This document shows, piece after piece, positions 1 through 11,600 of a stretch of 64,000 nucleotides of DNA (its first letter is position 1; every line of letters begins with the position of its first letter). Source of the DNA: Lantana camara. Taxonomy: Eukaryota; Streptophyta; Magnoliopsida; Lamiales; Verbenaceae. The stretch covers positions 34,182,001 to 34,246,000 of the forward strand of contig CM074857.1 of the NCBI GenBank assembly GCA_037501455.1, given 5' to 3'. The position numbers and the translations under genes are program-made. The notes beneath the pieces are model-generated. The model did not search any database and had not been told where the DNA came from. It saw only the letters and a program-made list of their open reading frames with translations.

Positions 1-1
1 G

Positions 2-916
2 TTTGTCACTTCCCTCGTAGGCATAACCCAGGAATAGCACAAGTGGTTGCCGCCCAGCTCGATCAGGGGGTACGATGACCTTACTAAGGCTTTCTTAAAC
101 CACTTCAATTCATTAATGGCCTCGGTTACTGTACCCACGGCATTGTACAATTTGATCCAAAGAGAGCATGAGTCCCTCCGCTCATTATTTGGAAAATTTA
201 ACAAAGAGGTGCTGCTGGTAGAAAGGCCCGCGATGGATTTTCTAATCCATGTTTTGTTCAAAGCTATCAACCATAAACATTATGTACGCAACGAGTTTGC
301 TGAGGCCATTGTCAAGGAGAGGCCCACATCACTTATGGCAATGAGGGAAATTACTGAGCCTTTTTTTGCGCTCGAGGACATATACAAATCTAATGCCCCG
401 AGACCGACGGGCCATTCAAAGGGTGACCGAGGGCGAGAAGATGCTAACAAGGAACACCACAAATCTTTCCCGCCACCACGCAGGCACGAGCGCATCTCTC
501 TCAATAGGCCCATTTCAGAGATTTACTCCCTATCTGACAAAAACCTCTTCAAGAGGCCTCAGAAATTGAGGGAAACAGAGGCTCAAACGTGCTCAGGAAA
601 GTATTACGCCTTTCAAAAGCAAATGGGGCATGACACAGACGAATATTGTCAGTTAGAGAATAAGATACAAAGACTCATTGCTGGCCACCTGAAAGAGTTT
701 GTCAAGATTCTGGAACGCTACGACGAGCAGTATAACGAGCGACCGAAAGCTAGAAGAAGGAGTCCCTCCCACTCGAGGAGGCCCCGAGGGCGCTGTCCCG
801 ATGATAGAAATACGGGGAAGCAGAAGTTGTCTGAAGTGGATAACACCCCTTTCGCCGTAATCAATATGATTCTAGGGGGCCCAACAGGGGGAGATTCCAA
901 TGCCTCGCGCCGTTGA
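2..916 (+). pseudogene. Tat1 gag (retrotransposon capsid), C-terminal two thirds, decayed
   Basis: The frame from base 2 aligns by eye along its length with Tat2 gag: a Retrotrans_gag core (residues around FNKEVLLVERPAMDFL), an Arg/Pro-rich linker, then a CCHC-like segment (KYYAFQKQMGHDTDEYCQL) with one Cys replaced by Tyr. Gag would package element RNA into virus-like particles. An in-frame TAG at 35-37 stands where Tat2 has a Trp codon, and a TGA at 914-916 stands where Tat2 reads Arg. The N-terminal part is off the window. The PR fragment that follows is in the same frame, consistent with one ancestral gag-pol frame. Confidence 0.85.
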
Positions 917-946
917 TACATCTGGAGTTATGGCTAAAAACCCTAC

Positions 947-1319
947 ATGGCAAGGCAAGTGTACGCCATCAAAGAAGCTAGCGTACCCGGCTCAAGGGAG
1001 AACGAAGCTAATGGATTTGATAACAAGGACCTGGAACATATTGTAACGCCCCAAGGGGTCAGTGAAACATCTGACTGCCCTATGGTGCTCAGCATAGATG
1101 TGCACAATCATGTTGTAAAGAGGGTTCTCGTTGACAGTGGAAGCTCTGTGAATGTTCTCCCTCATTCTACTTTCCAGAAAATGAACATTACCAACATTCC
1201 CCTCAAGCCCATCAAAATAGCCTTTGTTGGCTTTGGGGGCTCCGAGGTTGTCCCGTGGGGACAGATTCACTTGGCCACCTCTTTTGATCGCGCCCCACAG
1301 CGAAAGACTTTGATGGTCA
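947..1319 (+). pseudogene. Tat1 aspartic protease fragment
   Basis: The retropepsin active-site motif is visible as DSGSSVNVLP (about 1133-1162), followed by the flap-side segment GFGGSEVVPWGQIHLATSF. The enzyme would cut the gag-pol polyprotein. It shares the frame of gag, with stops between the two (914-916 and a TAA near 932). The gene is broken at 1320 by a copia LTR. The PR C-terminus and the pol linker, present in Tat2 as the residues around NIIIGRPALVDF, are missing, so the insertion was followed by a deletion reaching into pol. Confidence 0.85.
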
Positions 1320-3257
1320 TGTTAGGAATAGTACCCTAGAAAGTCGATTGTATATCCGCTTTGTACTTTTTCTTATTATAATCACAGACAATCTTTGAAT
1401 AAAATAACGAATTGAGGCAACACTTCCTTATATGCTCTTGTTTGGTATGCGTTTACTTTAGCTGTGCATTTATGAGAATTCCCCTAATCCGGATGACTTT
1501 AGGACTCTACCATTTAGGTGAAATGGTTCATGAAACAAGCCCTATATCACATAAGTTATGATTAGTAAAATACTCCAAGCCGATGAGTCCTACAGACAGT
1601 GGGAGTGTCAACCTGACTCCTCTAAGGCTTGCTTGTGGGATCACGCCCTTAAGAAGGACCACCTTGTTTCATGGAGATGCAAAGTGTATAGTTGATACGT
1701 GCGTGATACATGAGGGTGCTTACTTCCATCAGTAAGTTCACTGAGGTGCCCCGTGTGAGAAGATTCCTAAATGGGAAAGGAAGTTTCTATTTCAAGAAAT
1801 GGAAACCTCCAAATTAGGAAATATCTTACGAGTCATTGATGTGATTAATTAATCCTTAGACTTGAGGTTCCATGTCACTTTATGAGTTAACTCTGTAGTC
1901 TTAGGTATAAGCTTTAAAGGGTGTCGCCTTAGACAACTGATTCAAGGCTTATGCTAGGCCTGTACAAGTGACTCATGAAAGTGAATGAGAATCAAGAAAG
2001 GACCTGCACTTGCATTTACAAGGTGATCTCTTATTGTGTAAGTCATTCATATGCCATATGGAGCCCTTGGCCAAGGCAGAAGATCAAGACATCAAGAAAA
2101 GGGTTTCTTGAATTGAGATCAAATGGACATGAAATCCACTTAGCTTTAAGACCAGATTATTAGGGTTCTGATTATTCCCTTACCCTAGATCTTGGTTGAG
2201 AGACAGTAAGTAGGAGGATTATATCTCACATGAATCAACGACTTAAAGGTTCTGTCGAATTGAGACATTCCAATTCAGCTAGGGGTTAAACACCTGTTGA
2301 TAGACTTTGGTCGTTTAATCTGTGGACTGATTAATTAATTAGTGAATTAATTAATTAGGGTCACTGCTAATTGAATTGAGAACCTAGAGGGTCACACACA
2401 ACAACTTGGTTACAAGAGTTAAGGCTTGAAAATGATTAAACAAGTTAATCGAGCCAAGAGGGTTCCACACGTGTGAAACCACACGTGTGTGTCACGTGAC
2501 TGGACACGTGTCCTTGGGACACGTGTGTCACACTGTATAATTATTTGTACATTAAATAATTAATGTGTTAATTATTTAATAGACTTTGGTTTAATTTTGA
2601 ATTAAAAAGAAAGTCTTATTTTGGAGAAATAAATCTATTTAATTAATTATGAATTAATTAAATTAGATAAAATAGGTTATTTATTTATTAATAAATAAAG
2701 TCTAAAAATTATCCAAAAGGAGTTTGGATATTTTTAGCTCTCTTAAAATTTGATTTGAATTAGAATTCAAAGTCAAAGTTGAAAATTACTTGAAGATCAA
2801 GTAATAGGAGAGAGGGGCCAAAAATCCTTAGCCCATAAGGACTAGGTTTTTGGCCACCCCTCCCCAAGTATATATAGAGCTCCCCTTGAGAGCAATTTGA
2901 TTGATTTCTTTTGGTTCATGAGTTGAACACCATCCTTTCTCCAAGATAAAATAAACTCTAGGTTAAGCCTAAATACTAACTAGAGAACTAGCATCCTTAC
3001 TAGTTAGATTGTAGTCAAGTTGGTGGACTATCTCTAGAGAGCTTCAAGTTAGAAGTTTTGAAAGATTCGAGCTTTACCAAAGAGGGGGGATCAAGCCGCG
3101 AGAAGAGCGTTCTAGGGTGGCTTGAAACACTTCAATAAAGATTGTTGCAAAGTAAGTTTCTAATCTCTACGAATTCGGATTCACGATTGCGAGTTTCGAT
3201 CCTTTTGTTGGAAAATTTTTTAAATTTTCGCTGCTTTCTGATTCCTGTTTTCCAAGA
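1320..3257 (+). repeat. Copia-family 5' LTR (copy 0)
   Basis: It begins TGTTAGGAATAG and ends TTTTCCAAGA, where the family consensus end is CCAACA. About 1.94 kb long, it is the reverse complement of the LTRs at 15239-17163, 20088-21984, 30429-32355 and 60827-62771. It carries five CACGTG boxes at 2468-2525 and a TATATATAG box at 2879-2887. It is followed by a primer binding site, so it is a 5' LTR. Its right-hand partner is missing. The probable 5-bp target copy on the left is GGTCA (1315-1319); its mate has been deleted. Confidence 0.9.
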
Positions 3258-3472
3258 AGTGGTATCAGAGCCACCTCGTTAATCGTGTTTCTGATTCGTC
3301 TCAATTAAACTAAATTTGGTAGAAATTCTTAGGCTTGATGCGATTGAGTATTTGTAACTGTTTTAGAAAGCCTGAATTACTAAACTGTAATTTTCCTGAA
3401 AGTTTCTGAAAACTATTTTGAAAATTTGTTTTGAAAACTGTTTTATATTTGAAACTGTATAAACTATTTTTG
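3258..3472 (+). mobile_element. Copia PBS and truncated leader, joined to Tat1 pol
   Basis: TGGTATCAGAGC at 3260-3271 is the standard site complementary to the 3' end of initiator-Met tRNA. About 200 bp of leader follow and match, by eye, the leader of the copia complex (reverse complement of about 30200-30414). The match stops near 3472 at TTTTTGGA, where Tat1 pol resumes (GGA CCC TCA CAA). Only GGA is shared, so this looks like an end-joining deletion. It removed copia gag, pol and 3' LTR plus Tat1 PR-RT linker sequence. Confidence 0.85.
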
Positions 3473-6400
3473 GACCCTCACAACTCATGATGATAGAATT
3501 CTTGAGGGAGACCATCGACGTCTTTGCATGGAAACCCTCATATCTCACTGGGATCAACCTCAGTATCATAGCCCATAGGCTCAGCGTGGACCTTGTTTTC
3601 AAGCCCATCAAGCAAAAGAAGAGAGATGTCAATGGATTCAGAAGGAAAATCATTGAAGAAGAAGTGAATAAGCTCCTCAAGGCCCAGTACATCGAGGAAA
3701 TTCTATACCCAGAATGGTTGTGCAACGTCATTCTCGTGCCCAAAAGTACAAACAAATGGTGTATGTGCAATGACTTTACAGATCTCAACAAAGCCTGTCC
3801 CAAAGACCAATACCTCCTGTCTCGGAGTGACCAACTAGTGGATTCCACAGCTGGTTGCGAACTAATGAGCATGATGGACGCCTTCCAAGGGTATTATCAA
3901 ATCTTCATGGCTTTTGAGGATCGACCAAAGACCTCTTTCATAGTCCATATGGGGTTCATTATTTCTTGGTTATGCCCTTCGGACTAAAGAATGCAGGCGC
4001 GACTTACCAGCGCCTCGTTAACAAGATGTTCAAGCAGAAGATAAGGCATTCAATAGAAGTCTATATAGATGACATGATTGTCAAATGCGAGCGGCAGCAC
4101 TCTTATATGGAGGACTTGAGGCTGACTTTTGACATATTGCAAAAAAATGGCATGAAACTGAATCCCTCCAAGTGCACTTTTGGAGTTCAAGAGGGAAAAT
4201 TCTTGGGTTACGTGGTAAGCCAGCTCGAAATTGAGGCCAACCCTAAAAAGATTAAAGCTATAATGGAAATCCCATCCCCTCAGAATGTCAAAGAAGTTCA
4301 AGTCTTGGTGGGAAAAATAATCTCCTTGATCATGTTTATTTCCCGCTCAGTAGATAGGAATTTGTCGTTCTTCAAAATTTTATGCAATGCTAGAAATTTT
4401 TACTGGACTAAGGAGTGTGAGAAAGCGTTGCAAGATATGAAGGCTTACCTCTCATGTGCTTCACTAATGGCCAAACCGATCGAGGGTGAAAATCTTTTTG
4501 TTTACCTCTTGGTTTCTATAGAAGTAACGAGCGCAGTCCTCGTGGCTGTACGGGACTACAAGCACCTCGCTGTCTACTACTTAAGCAAGACCCAGCAAGA
4601 TGCTGAAAAGAAGTACATGGAAATAGAGAAATTTGTCTTTGCCCTCGTAAATGCATCTCGAAGATTGAGGCCATATTTCCAATCTCATTCCATCATAGTA
4701 CTCACCGACCAGCCGTTGAGGTAAGTTTTATCAAAGCCAAATAGTTCTGGAAGATTGATTAAATGGGCTATAGAGCTTAGCCAGTTTGACATCAGTTTCG
4801 AGCCAAGGACAGCCATTCAAGCGTAGGTGGTGGCAGATCTTTTAGTCGAGCGCTTCGAAATAGATCCCATCCCCCCTAAAAATGATGGCCTTTGGATCCT
4901 GCACACGGACGGTTCCTCAACCTCTCAATGGGGAGGAGCGGGGGGTGACCCTCAGAGACCCTGAAGGAATTAAAATAGATTTCACGATCAAGCTAGACTT
5001 CCAAGTCACCAACAATGAGTCAGAATATGAAGCCCTCATCCAAGGGTTAAATATTGCCCTTTAAAATAAAGTCTCTAGGATCACCGCCTACGTTGACTCG
5101 TAACTGATCACGAGCCAGATTAAAGGAACCTATGAGACTCGAGAAACCACCATGCTGTAGTATTTAGAAAAAGCTAAAGAAGTTATCTACAAGTTTAAGG
5201 AATTTCTTTTGCTTCAGATCCCAAGAGCGAAAAACAAGATTGCGGATGCTCTTTCTAAGTTCGCATCTTCCCTTGAAAGTTCCTGTAACCGTTCCATCAC
5301 CTTCTTAAGAACAGAGGAACCTTTGATAAAGGAAGAGAGGCACGCTTAAGAAGTAGTGATGATTGATCCATCTGAGCCATGCAGGCTCGATAACATAGTG
5401 AGGTTCCTTAAAGAAGGTGTTTGCCCCACTGACAAAGTGGAAGCCAGAAAAATCAGGTGTAAAGCCCCTAGGTTTTCCCTTGACCACGAGAGAGACTCTT
5501 TAAGCGGTCCTACCAAGGCCCTCTACTGAAGTGTTTAAGGCCCTCGCAAGCTAAAGAAGTCCTCAAGCATATTCCCAATAGAAGCTATGATAATCACTCA
5601 GGAGGGCGTGTTTTTGCCAAAAAAGTGCTAAGGAGTTGCTTTTATTGGGCCACGGTTCTACAGGATTCAATTGATTTCTCCAAGAAATGTCCAAAGTGTC
5701 AGTTCCATTCCAACATTCCACAGCTGCCTGCGGCCTAAATGACTCCTATTGATGTTGCATGGCCTTTTGATCAATGGGGTATTGATATCGTGGGACCATT
5801 GCCAATTGCAGTAGGGCAGAAGAAATTTGTTATCCTAGTTGTAGACTACTTCACCAAATGGGCCGAGGTGGAAGCAGTCGCTAAGATCACTTTTTGTGTT
5901 ATCAAAGATATTATCTGGAAAAATATCATCTACGGATATGGTATTCCCAGAGTGTTGATCTCAGATAATGGATCCCAATTCATCACCGTAGACACCCGAG
6001 AGTGGTGCTCAGAGCTAGGAATCGAGCAACGCTTCACTTCCGTGGGACACCTTCAGGCCAACGGTCAAGCCGAAGGCACTAATAGGATCATTTTGTAGCA
6101 TTTAAAAACAACGCTCGAGAGCAAGAAAGGAGACTGGGCTGAAGAATTGCAAGGAGCCTCATAGGCATACCGCATAACCCCTCGAGCCACCATAGGAGAG
6201 ACCCTCTACTCCCTCGTATATGGCTCCGAAGCTATGGTACCTGTGGAAATTGCACAAGAATCTGCATGCGTGGCCTATTTTGAGCATGAAACCAATGAGG
6301 AAAATTGTGCACTTGAGTTGGACTTGCTTAATGAGAAAAAGGATAACGCTTGAACACATATCCACAGGTACAAAGCCTCAGTGGCTCGATAATATAACAA

Positions 6401-6611
6401 GCGTGTCAAGGAAAGAACCTTCCAGTTAGGAGATTTAGTTTTAAAGAAAGTTGAAGTATCCAGGCATGTGGCCAAGATGGACCTAAACTGCGAGGGATCG
6501 TTCAAAGTCATCCAGATAAGGGTCAACAACACTTACATGCTCGAAACACTACAATACGAATGTCTCCCTCGACCATGGAATGCTTGCAATCTCAGAAGGT
6601 TTTATGTTTAA
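3473..6611 (+). pseudogene. Tat1 pol: reverse transcriptase, dual RNase H, integrase (decayed)
   Basis: In order: RT (MMIEFLRETIDVFAW; PFGLKNAGATYQR; catalytic YIDD near 4062-4073), gypsy-type RNase H (YLSKTQQDAEKKYMEIEKF, TDQPL), a second RNase H (LHTDGSSTS near 4900; NNESEYEALIQGL), the INT zinc finger (ending KKCPKCQ near 5700), and the INT core with GIDIVGPL, LISDNGSQF and a Glu in the QAEGTNR segment. It ends NLRRFYV-TAA at 6611, the same end as Tat2 pol. A frameshift lies near 3966-3987, and many in-frame stops follow (for example near 4826, 5061, 5101, 5158). It is not functional. Confidence 0.9.
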
Positions 6612-6879
6612 GTCTTTCAAGAACAATCATTGTAAAACCCCAACTTTAAGCTCAGTGTAACCTTTTTAAATGGAAAATAAAGTAACTTATTTCTTCAAGA
6701 AGAAGTCTGTGCAAAGCGTACTTAGCACACGCTACTCAATCCCCCCTCATGAGGGTTACTCCGGTCTTATCAATGCCAACTCTACCTCGAGGGGACTCTG
6801 CATCGAAAGACTTAGTAATGTGTATGTACATATCCCTAACTACTAAATTGAAGTTAGTTCTGGGATAGAAAAATGAGAG

Positions 6880-7010
6880 TAGAGCAACTAGATCCCGAAT
6901 CTAGTTCGCGCTCGAAATCTTGATAGACCAACTAGACCTCGTTTCTAGTTCGCACTCGAAATTATGATAGGGCAACTAAACCACGCTTCTAGTTCATGCT
7001 CGTTATTTCG
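6880..7010. repeat. Short tandem repeat, units of roughly 50 bp
   Basis: Three imperfect units built on CAACTAGA...TCTAGTTCGCGCTCGAAAT..TGATAG follow one another. The TCTAGTTC core returns once more near 7312, which links this array to the next. Confidence 0.65.
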
Positions 7011-7015
7011 GAACA

Positions 7016-7530
7016 CTTAGTAAAATTCCTCATGAAAAATTCCTTCAGAGAATTTTCTAAGTAACCCAACCAGGGCACCCTCGAAAAAGGGCCCCTCAAG
7101 TTCCCTAACTTAGCAAAATTCCTCATGGAAAATTCCTTCAGAGAATTTCCTAAGTAACCCGACCAGGGCCCCCTCGAAAGTGGACCCCTCGTGTTCCCTA
7201 ACTTAGCAAAATTCCTCATGGAAAATTCCTTTAGAGAATTTCTTAAGTAACCTAACCAGGGCGCCCTCAAAAGTAGGGCCCTTGCGTTCTCTCACATTGG
7301 CTAGACCTCGCTTCTAGTTCATTCTCGTAATTTTATGATACTTGGTAAAATTTCTTATGGAAAACCCCCTAAGGAAATTACCTGAATAGTTCCATAACCA
7401 AAACCAGGGTTCTTTCGGGAAAAAAGGCCCCTCGCATTACGATCGAATTTTTGGAACACTTAGTAAAAATTTTTAAGGAAATTTCCTAAATAAACCAGGG
7501 TGCCCTCGAAAGAAAGCCCCTCGTGTTTCA
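7016..7530. repeat. 93-bp tandem repeat in the Tat1 spacer
   Basis: Three good units start at 7016, 7109 and 7202, each with CTTAGYAAAATTCCTCATG, an inner TTCC..GAGAATTT..TAAGTAACC and CCAGGGC.CCCTCGAAA. Degraded units start near 7341 and 7456. Because 93 is a multiple of three, a 93-codon minus-strand frame (6989-7270) runs through it. That frame repeats about 31 residues and is not treated as a gene. The matching spacer in Tat2 shows no array. Confidence 0.8.
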
Positions 7531-8004
7531 TTACTTTGCTTAACTAATGCTAACTTTTCATGCCAATTTTACTTAGCTTCATCCCAAAGCCTCTTATATA
7601 AAAGTCAAAAGCCGATAAGTAAACAAAGTAAATCAAAGGTAAACAGTAAAGGCATTCCTTCAAAAAGAAATATTTATTCATTCATTTACAGAAAAGGAAC
7701 AGATGTTCAATTACAAAAGATGGCCTAGTAAGCCTGAAATGACAAATGAATTACAAGCAAACTCTAAGAAGAAGCATATAAGGATTCAAAGGGGCTATCG
7801 GGTATAGCTGTCTAATTCTTGTTTACGAGATTGAACCCCTTGAAAAGATCACAAGTGGCCCAAAGTTACTTATGCCGTTGCTGATATGCAAAGAAGGTCA
7901 GGGTATAAATAACTTACAGAGCATATGAGATACTAGTAAGGGGCATCTTAGCCTTACCCACCCTCTGAGTCCACCACTGGATTTGGAGCGGGCGCTTAGG
8001 GGAC

Positions 8005-8677
8005 TTAGGGCTCAGTGGACTCGACCGCAGGAGCAAGAGTCGCCTCAGCTATAGGTCAGTATCCCCCTCGTTTGTGCCCTTGATGATACGCTCCTCAACA
8101 GGCTCATGAGCCTTTATAAACTCCCCTTGGAGGATGGTAACCAAATCAGCATATTCAAGCTCGGCTATATCATCTTCAGGGTTTCCTCTGCTTGCCACCT
8201 TCAAGTTCAGATTCTTATCAAATTGCAGGCTTATGCACTCGAGGTATGGAGAGGAGGCATCCACCAAGCCCATGGAGACCAGCTGGTCCACGGCCAAGTC
8301 AAAGGCTTTTTACACCTCCTCGAAGCAATGGAGGTTGGCAGCAAAGCCAAAGGCCGTAGAGTGGCAGAACTTTAGCAACTTCTCACTCTTCGACTGTGCC
8401 AGGCGCTTGGGGAGTTGCCTCTCAAATTCCTCTTGGCAGGCCTTCTTAGTGGCCTTGGTAGCCTCTTCTTGGCATTACACAGCCGTCGGTTCCTATCCCC
8501 CAGCTCCTTGTTCAGGTCCTCAATGGACTTTTTAGCCACAGTCAGCCTCTCGCGGAGATTCTTGTGAGCCTTCTCCTTCTTGTCAAGTTCCTGCTTGACT
8601 TTGTTAAACTCTGTCTCGAGGGACTCGTATTGGGCCCTTAGGAGATCATTCTCTTCTTGGAGTTGAGCGGGGTTAGC
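8005..8677 (-). pseudogene. Tat1 antisense gene, exon 3, C-terminal part
   Basis: Read on -, this aligns with the coiled-coil exon of the Tat2 antisense gene: a heptad-like Glu/Lys/Leu segment (AQYESLETEFNKVKQELDKK), then a conserved tail (LEYADLVTILQGEFIKAHEP against EPEYQELVETLQWEFIAANT). Function is unknown. Frameshifts split it; the last clean frame is 8297 to 8049. Its 5' part is displaced to 12074-12164 by a solo LTR. The true stop is uncertain (8049, or about 8005 in a shifted frame). Confidence 0.75.
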
Positions 8678-11600
8678 TGTAACACCCCGTTAGACCGCCA
8701 TGTACAGGTTTGTGCCACGTGTGAGTTTATTTTTCGTAATTGCATTTATTGTCATAACTTGATGTGTTAATACTTGATTATATTCTTATATTTAACTCTT
8801 TTGTGACCATTTGAACCTATTTGATGCGAATTTGCTCTAAGTGTGAATTCATCCTATATGTGTAAGTTTTAATTCCGGAGCGTGCGACTTCTTGGATTGC
8901 ATGCCATATATGATTTAAGGAGTTAAATATATGATTTAAACTTGTTTCGGACTTGATTTTTCTTTAGAGGACTCAATTTCTCTAGTTGTAACTTTTGGGC
9001 TAATTTGTAATTTGGTCATTCTTGAGTCATTAATCCGTAACTTGAGCTAGGGAACTTAGATTCGAGTTATGTCTTTGTCGTTGTCCTCGAATAGACAATT
9101 CGGAGATAATGGAACAAGCCTTAACCTTTTTCAATGTCATTTCGACCCCTAACGATGCAGATTTTGGCCCTACGTACTTAGAACGCCCCTATAGCCACTT
9201 GGAGACTAGCCTATCCTTCTTTTGTCCTTCCCTTGACTTATCTAACCCAAGAATTCAGCCATCCCTCTCCTCACAAGCCTGAAATTCTAACCAAAGGGGG
9301 GAGAAAAGGAAGACAGAGAAGCTCTAAAAGAAAACCTCCATTGTTGTATCTTAAAGCTCTAGTTTTGATCCTTTCTTGCTCTAATCTTTCAAGGTAAGTT
9401 AGGGTTTGTGATTATCTTGTTCTTGTGATCATTATGCACTCCTTGAAGCATGTTTAAATGTTAGAGATGGTTAGATTTGGTACTTGTGGTGATAATAACC
9501 TATATGGAAATTTTGGTTCTAATATCTTCAAATGTAAATTATATGCTCCAAGATTGAAGCATGTCGCTTGTATGAACTCCCTCTTCTTTTATTTGTTGGG
9601 ATTTTGCTTGTTCCTTGCTCCTAACTTGAAACACCATGAATGTACCTTGTAAGAGCTTCAATGGAAACTTGTTTTCTACCTTGTTTCATGCCTATTTGAT
9701 GGTGGAATATGTTAGAGCATGTATAGATGAACTTATGTTTTGAATTTGAGCTGATTTGGTTGAGTATTCTTGGAGTTGTAACGATTTTTGGTTTGCCTCG
9801 TTCGTACCCTGTTATTTCGCTACGTTTTTTGGGCCTAGAATGAATCCACGGTTGTGGATTTTATGCCTTGAGAAATCCGCGGGCGTGGATTTGAGGCAGG
9901 AGCTCCGGATAGGATCCACGGTTGTGGATCCTCCCTTGTTTGCTGTTTGAGTTTGTTTTATTCCGTTGGCCTTTCATCCAAACTCCGATTGATCTGAATT
10001 TTTGACAAAATCAACTTCTTGGAGTTTAGAACACTCTCCTTTTTATGTTTGTCTATAGCTATCTTGGTTTGGCAGATATAACCATTTTTTTTTGGTGTCG
10101 CCACTCTACCGATTTTCATCCTTCACTCGACTTCGAATGTATGCAATTTTCGGATCCCTTTGAATCTTGATTCGAGCCATATATCATTGGAAATCCCTAT
10201 GTGTCTAGTTTCATTTTCAAGAAACAAAACTTAATTCCAACTTCTCTGACTCAAGTTATGCCCGTTTTCCTACTGCTTGTCCGATTCGGTAAAACTATCA
10301 GCTTTGTCCCTTTTTCACTCGAAGCCTTGTTTTGTGTTTTATTCCGTTTTTCTTATACCTTGGCATCTCGGAACTTGCTCCTAACTTGTTATTTCATGTT
10401 TAAGTTTACGTACTTGTTCTTATATGCATTGTATGTTGCTTAAGTAATGTGAAATATGATTGTGATAAGCTACGAAATGCATTCCTTTGAATGAAATGAG
10501 TTTGAATATGAAGTTTGCCTATGTATTTACATCTCTTAAGTGTCAATGCATATGCCGAGAGTCTATGTGGTTAATGGATGAGTCTAATTCATGAGGTTGT
10601 GTTTGTTTGTCTCAGAGTTTGGTTCGAGAGTTGTCGGATCCACCATTTAGCTTCTTCTTGGTCGTCAACGCTCTTTGGGAGCACTTTTGGTAAAAAGTGA
10701 GGTTTAGGTTTGTTTCTTCTTAGTTAATGCGACCTACAACCCTATGTGCTCATTTTCAAGCCCGCATATGAATATAATATTATATTATATAATAGATATA
10801 TGTTTATACGTTATGATTATGCTTTTGTCAACGGTTACGGGTTTTGAAAACTATAAGCATATGTAAGCTTGAAATGTTTTGTAACGAGGCTGTCCTCTAA
10901 AATGTGTGTCTTCACACTGCTTGGGATTAGGATGACACGGAGAGGTATGTTTATAGCATATGCTAAGTTGCAAGGTAAGGTATGCTCTGATAAGGTATGT
11001 ATGTTTCGTTATGATATGCTTTGGTATGAGCGAGCTATGATATGATTCGGTATGTAATGTTCTGTAATGGTATGCAGGGCCCCAGAGTTGTGGGTAAGGG
11101 AGACCCGGGAAGGCCATGGGGTCACCGGTTATGACCCCTCTGCACTTCTCCAATGATAGGATAAACCCGGAACCCGCCAGGAGGTTTGGTTGGGGGACAG
11201 AGTCCTCGGGCATGAGTGTCATAAAACTCACGACCTGTAATTAATGTAATGTAATTGATGGTTTAGGGCCGCGTAACCGTACCATCATCGGTGAAGGAAT
11301 TATGTTTGATTTGTATGTTATGTTTTGTTTTGATATGATAAGTATGATTAGTATGTGGAGCCCAGGATGGGATTTATTGCTCGTACTCACCTAGTTTTGG
11401 TATGTTACGTGATTATGAAACGGGGTAGGAGTCTTTTCTCATGTTATGATATGAATATGTTAAGTTTGTTATGCTTTGATCTGTATAAGTATGAGTGTGC
11501 TTTCAAAATGGTTTTAGTGTGCAAAACCCTACTCCCAGTTCATAGTTTTTTGTTTAGTACGTGCTTTGCTCTATATGTATATGTGTGTGGGTGTGCATTA

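Larger units (their letters stand above)
6612..8004. other. Spacer between Tat1 pol and the antisense gene
   Basis: The two genes converge here. No coding sequence is seen except repeat-driven open frames. It corresponds to 46771-47813 in Tat2. Tandem repeats occupy 6880-7540 and are listed separately. Confidence 0.7.

Noticed and set aside
1975..2163. A 62-codon frame in the copia LTR, also open in L4 (61928-62116)
   Set aside because: In L1, L2 and L3 the same place has an in-frame TAG (the AGATCAAG site reads TAGATCAAG). The frame is not kept in the family, so no gene is claimed.
3260..3271. tRNA-like matches at the PBS sites (also 30415, 33459, 35236, 54031)
   Set aside because: Only 12-20 bases match a tRNA 3' end and no cloverleaf surrounds them. 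They are primer binding sites.
6989..7270. A 93-codon minus frame in the Tat1 spacer
   Set aside because: It arises because the 93-bp repeat unit is a multiple of three. It lacks a counterpart in Tat2.
9843..9928. Repeated palindromes as a CRISPR-like array
   Set aside because: The repeats differ in sequence, spacers are irregular, and the host is a plant. They are LTR features.
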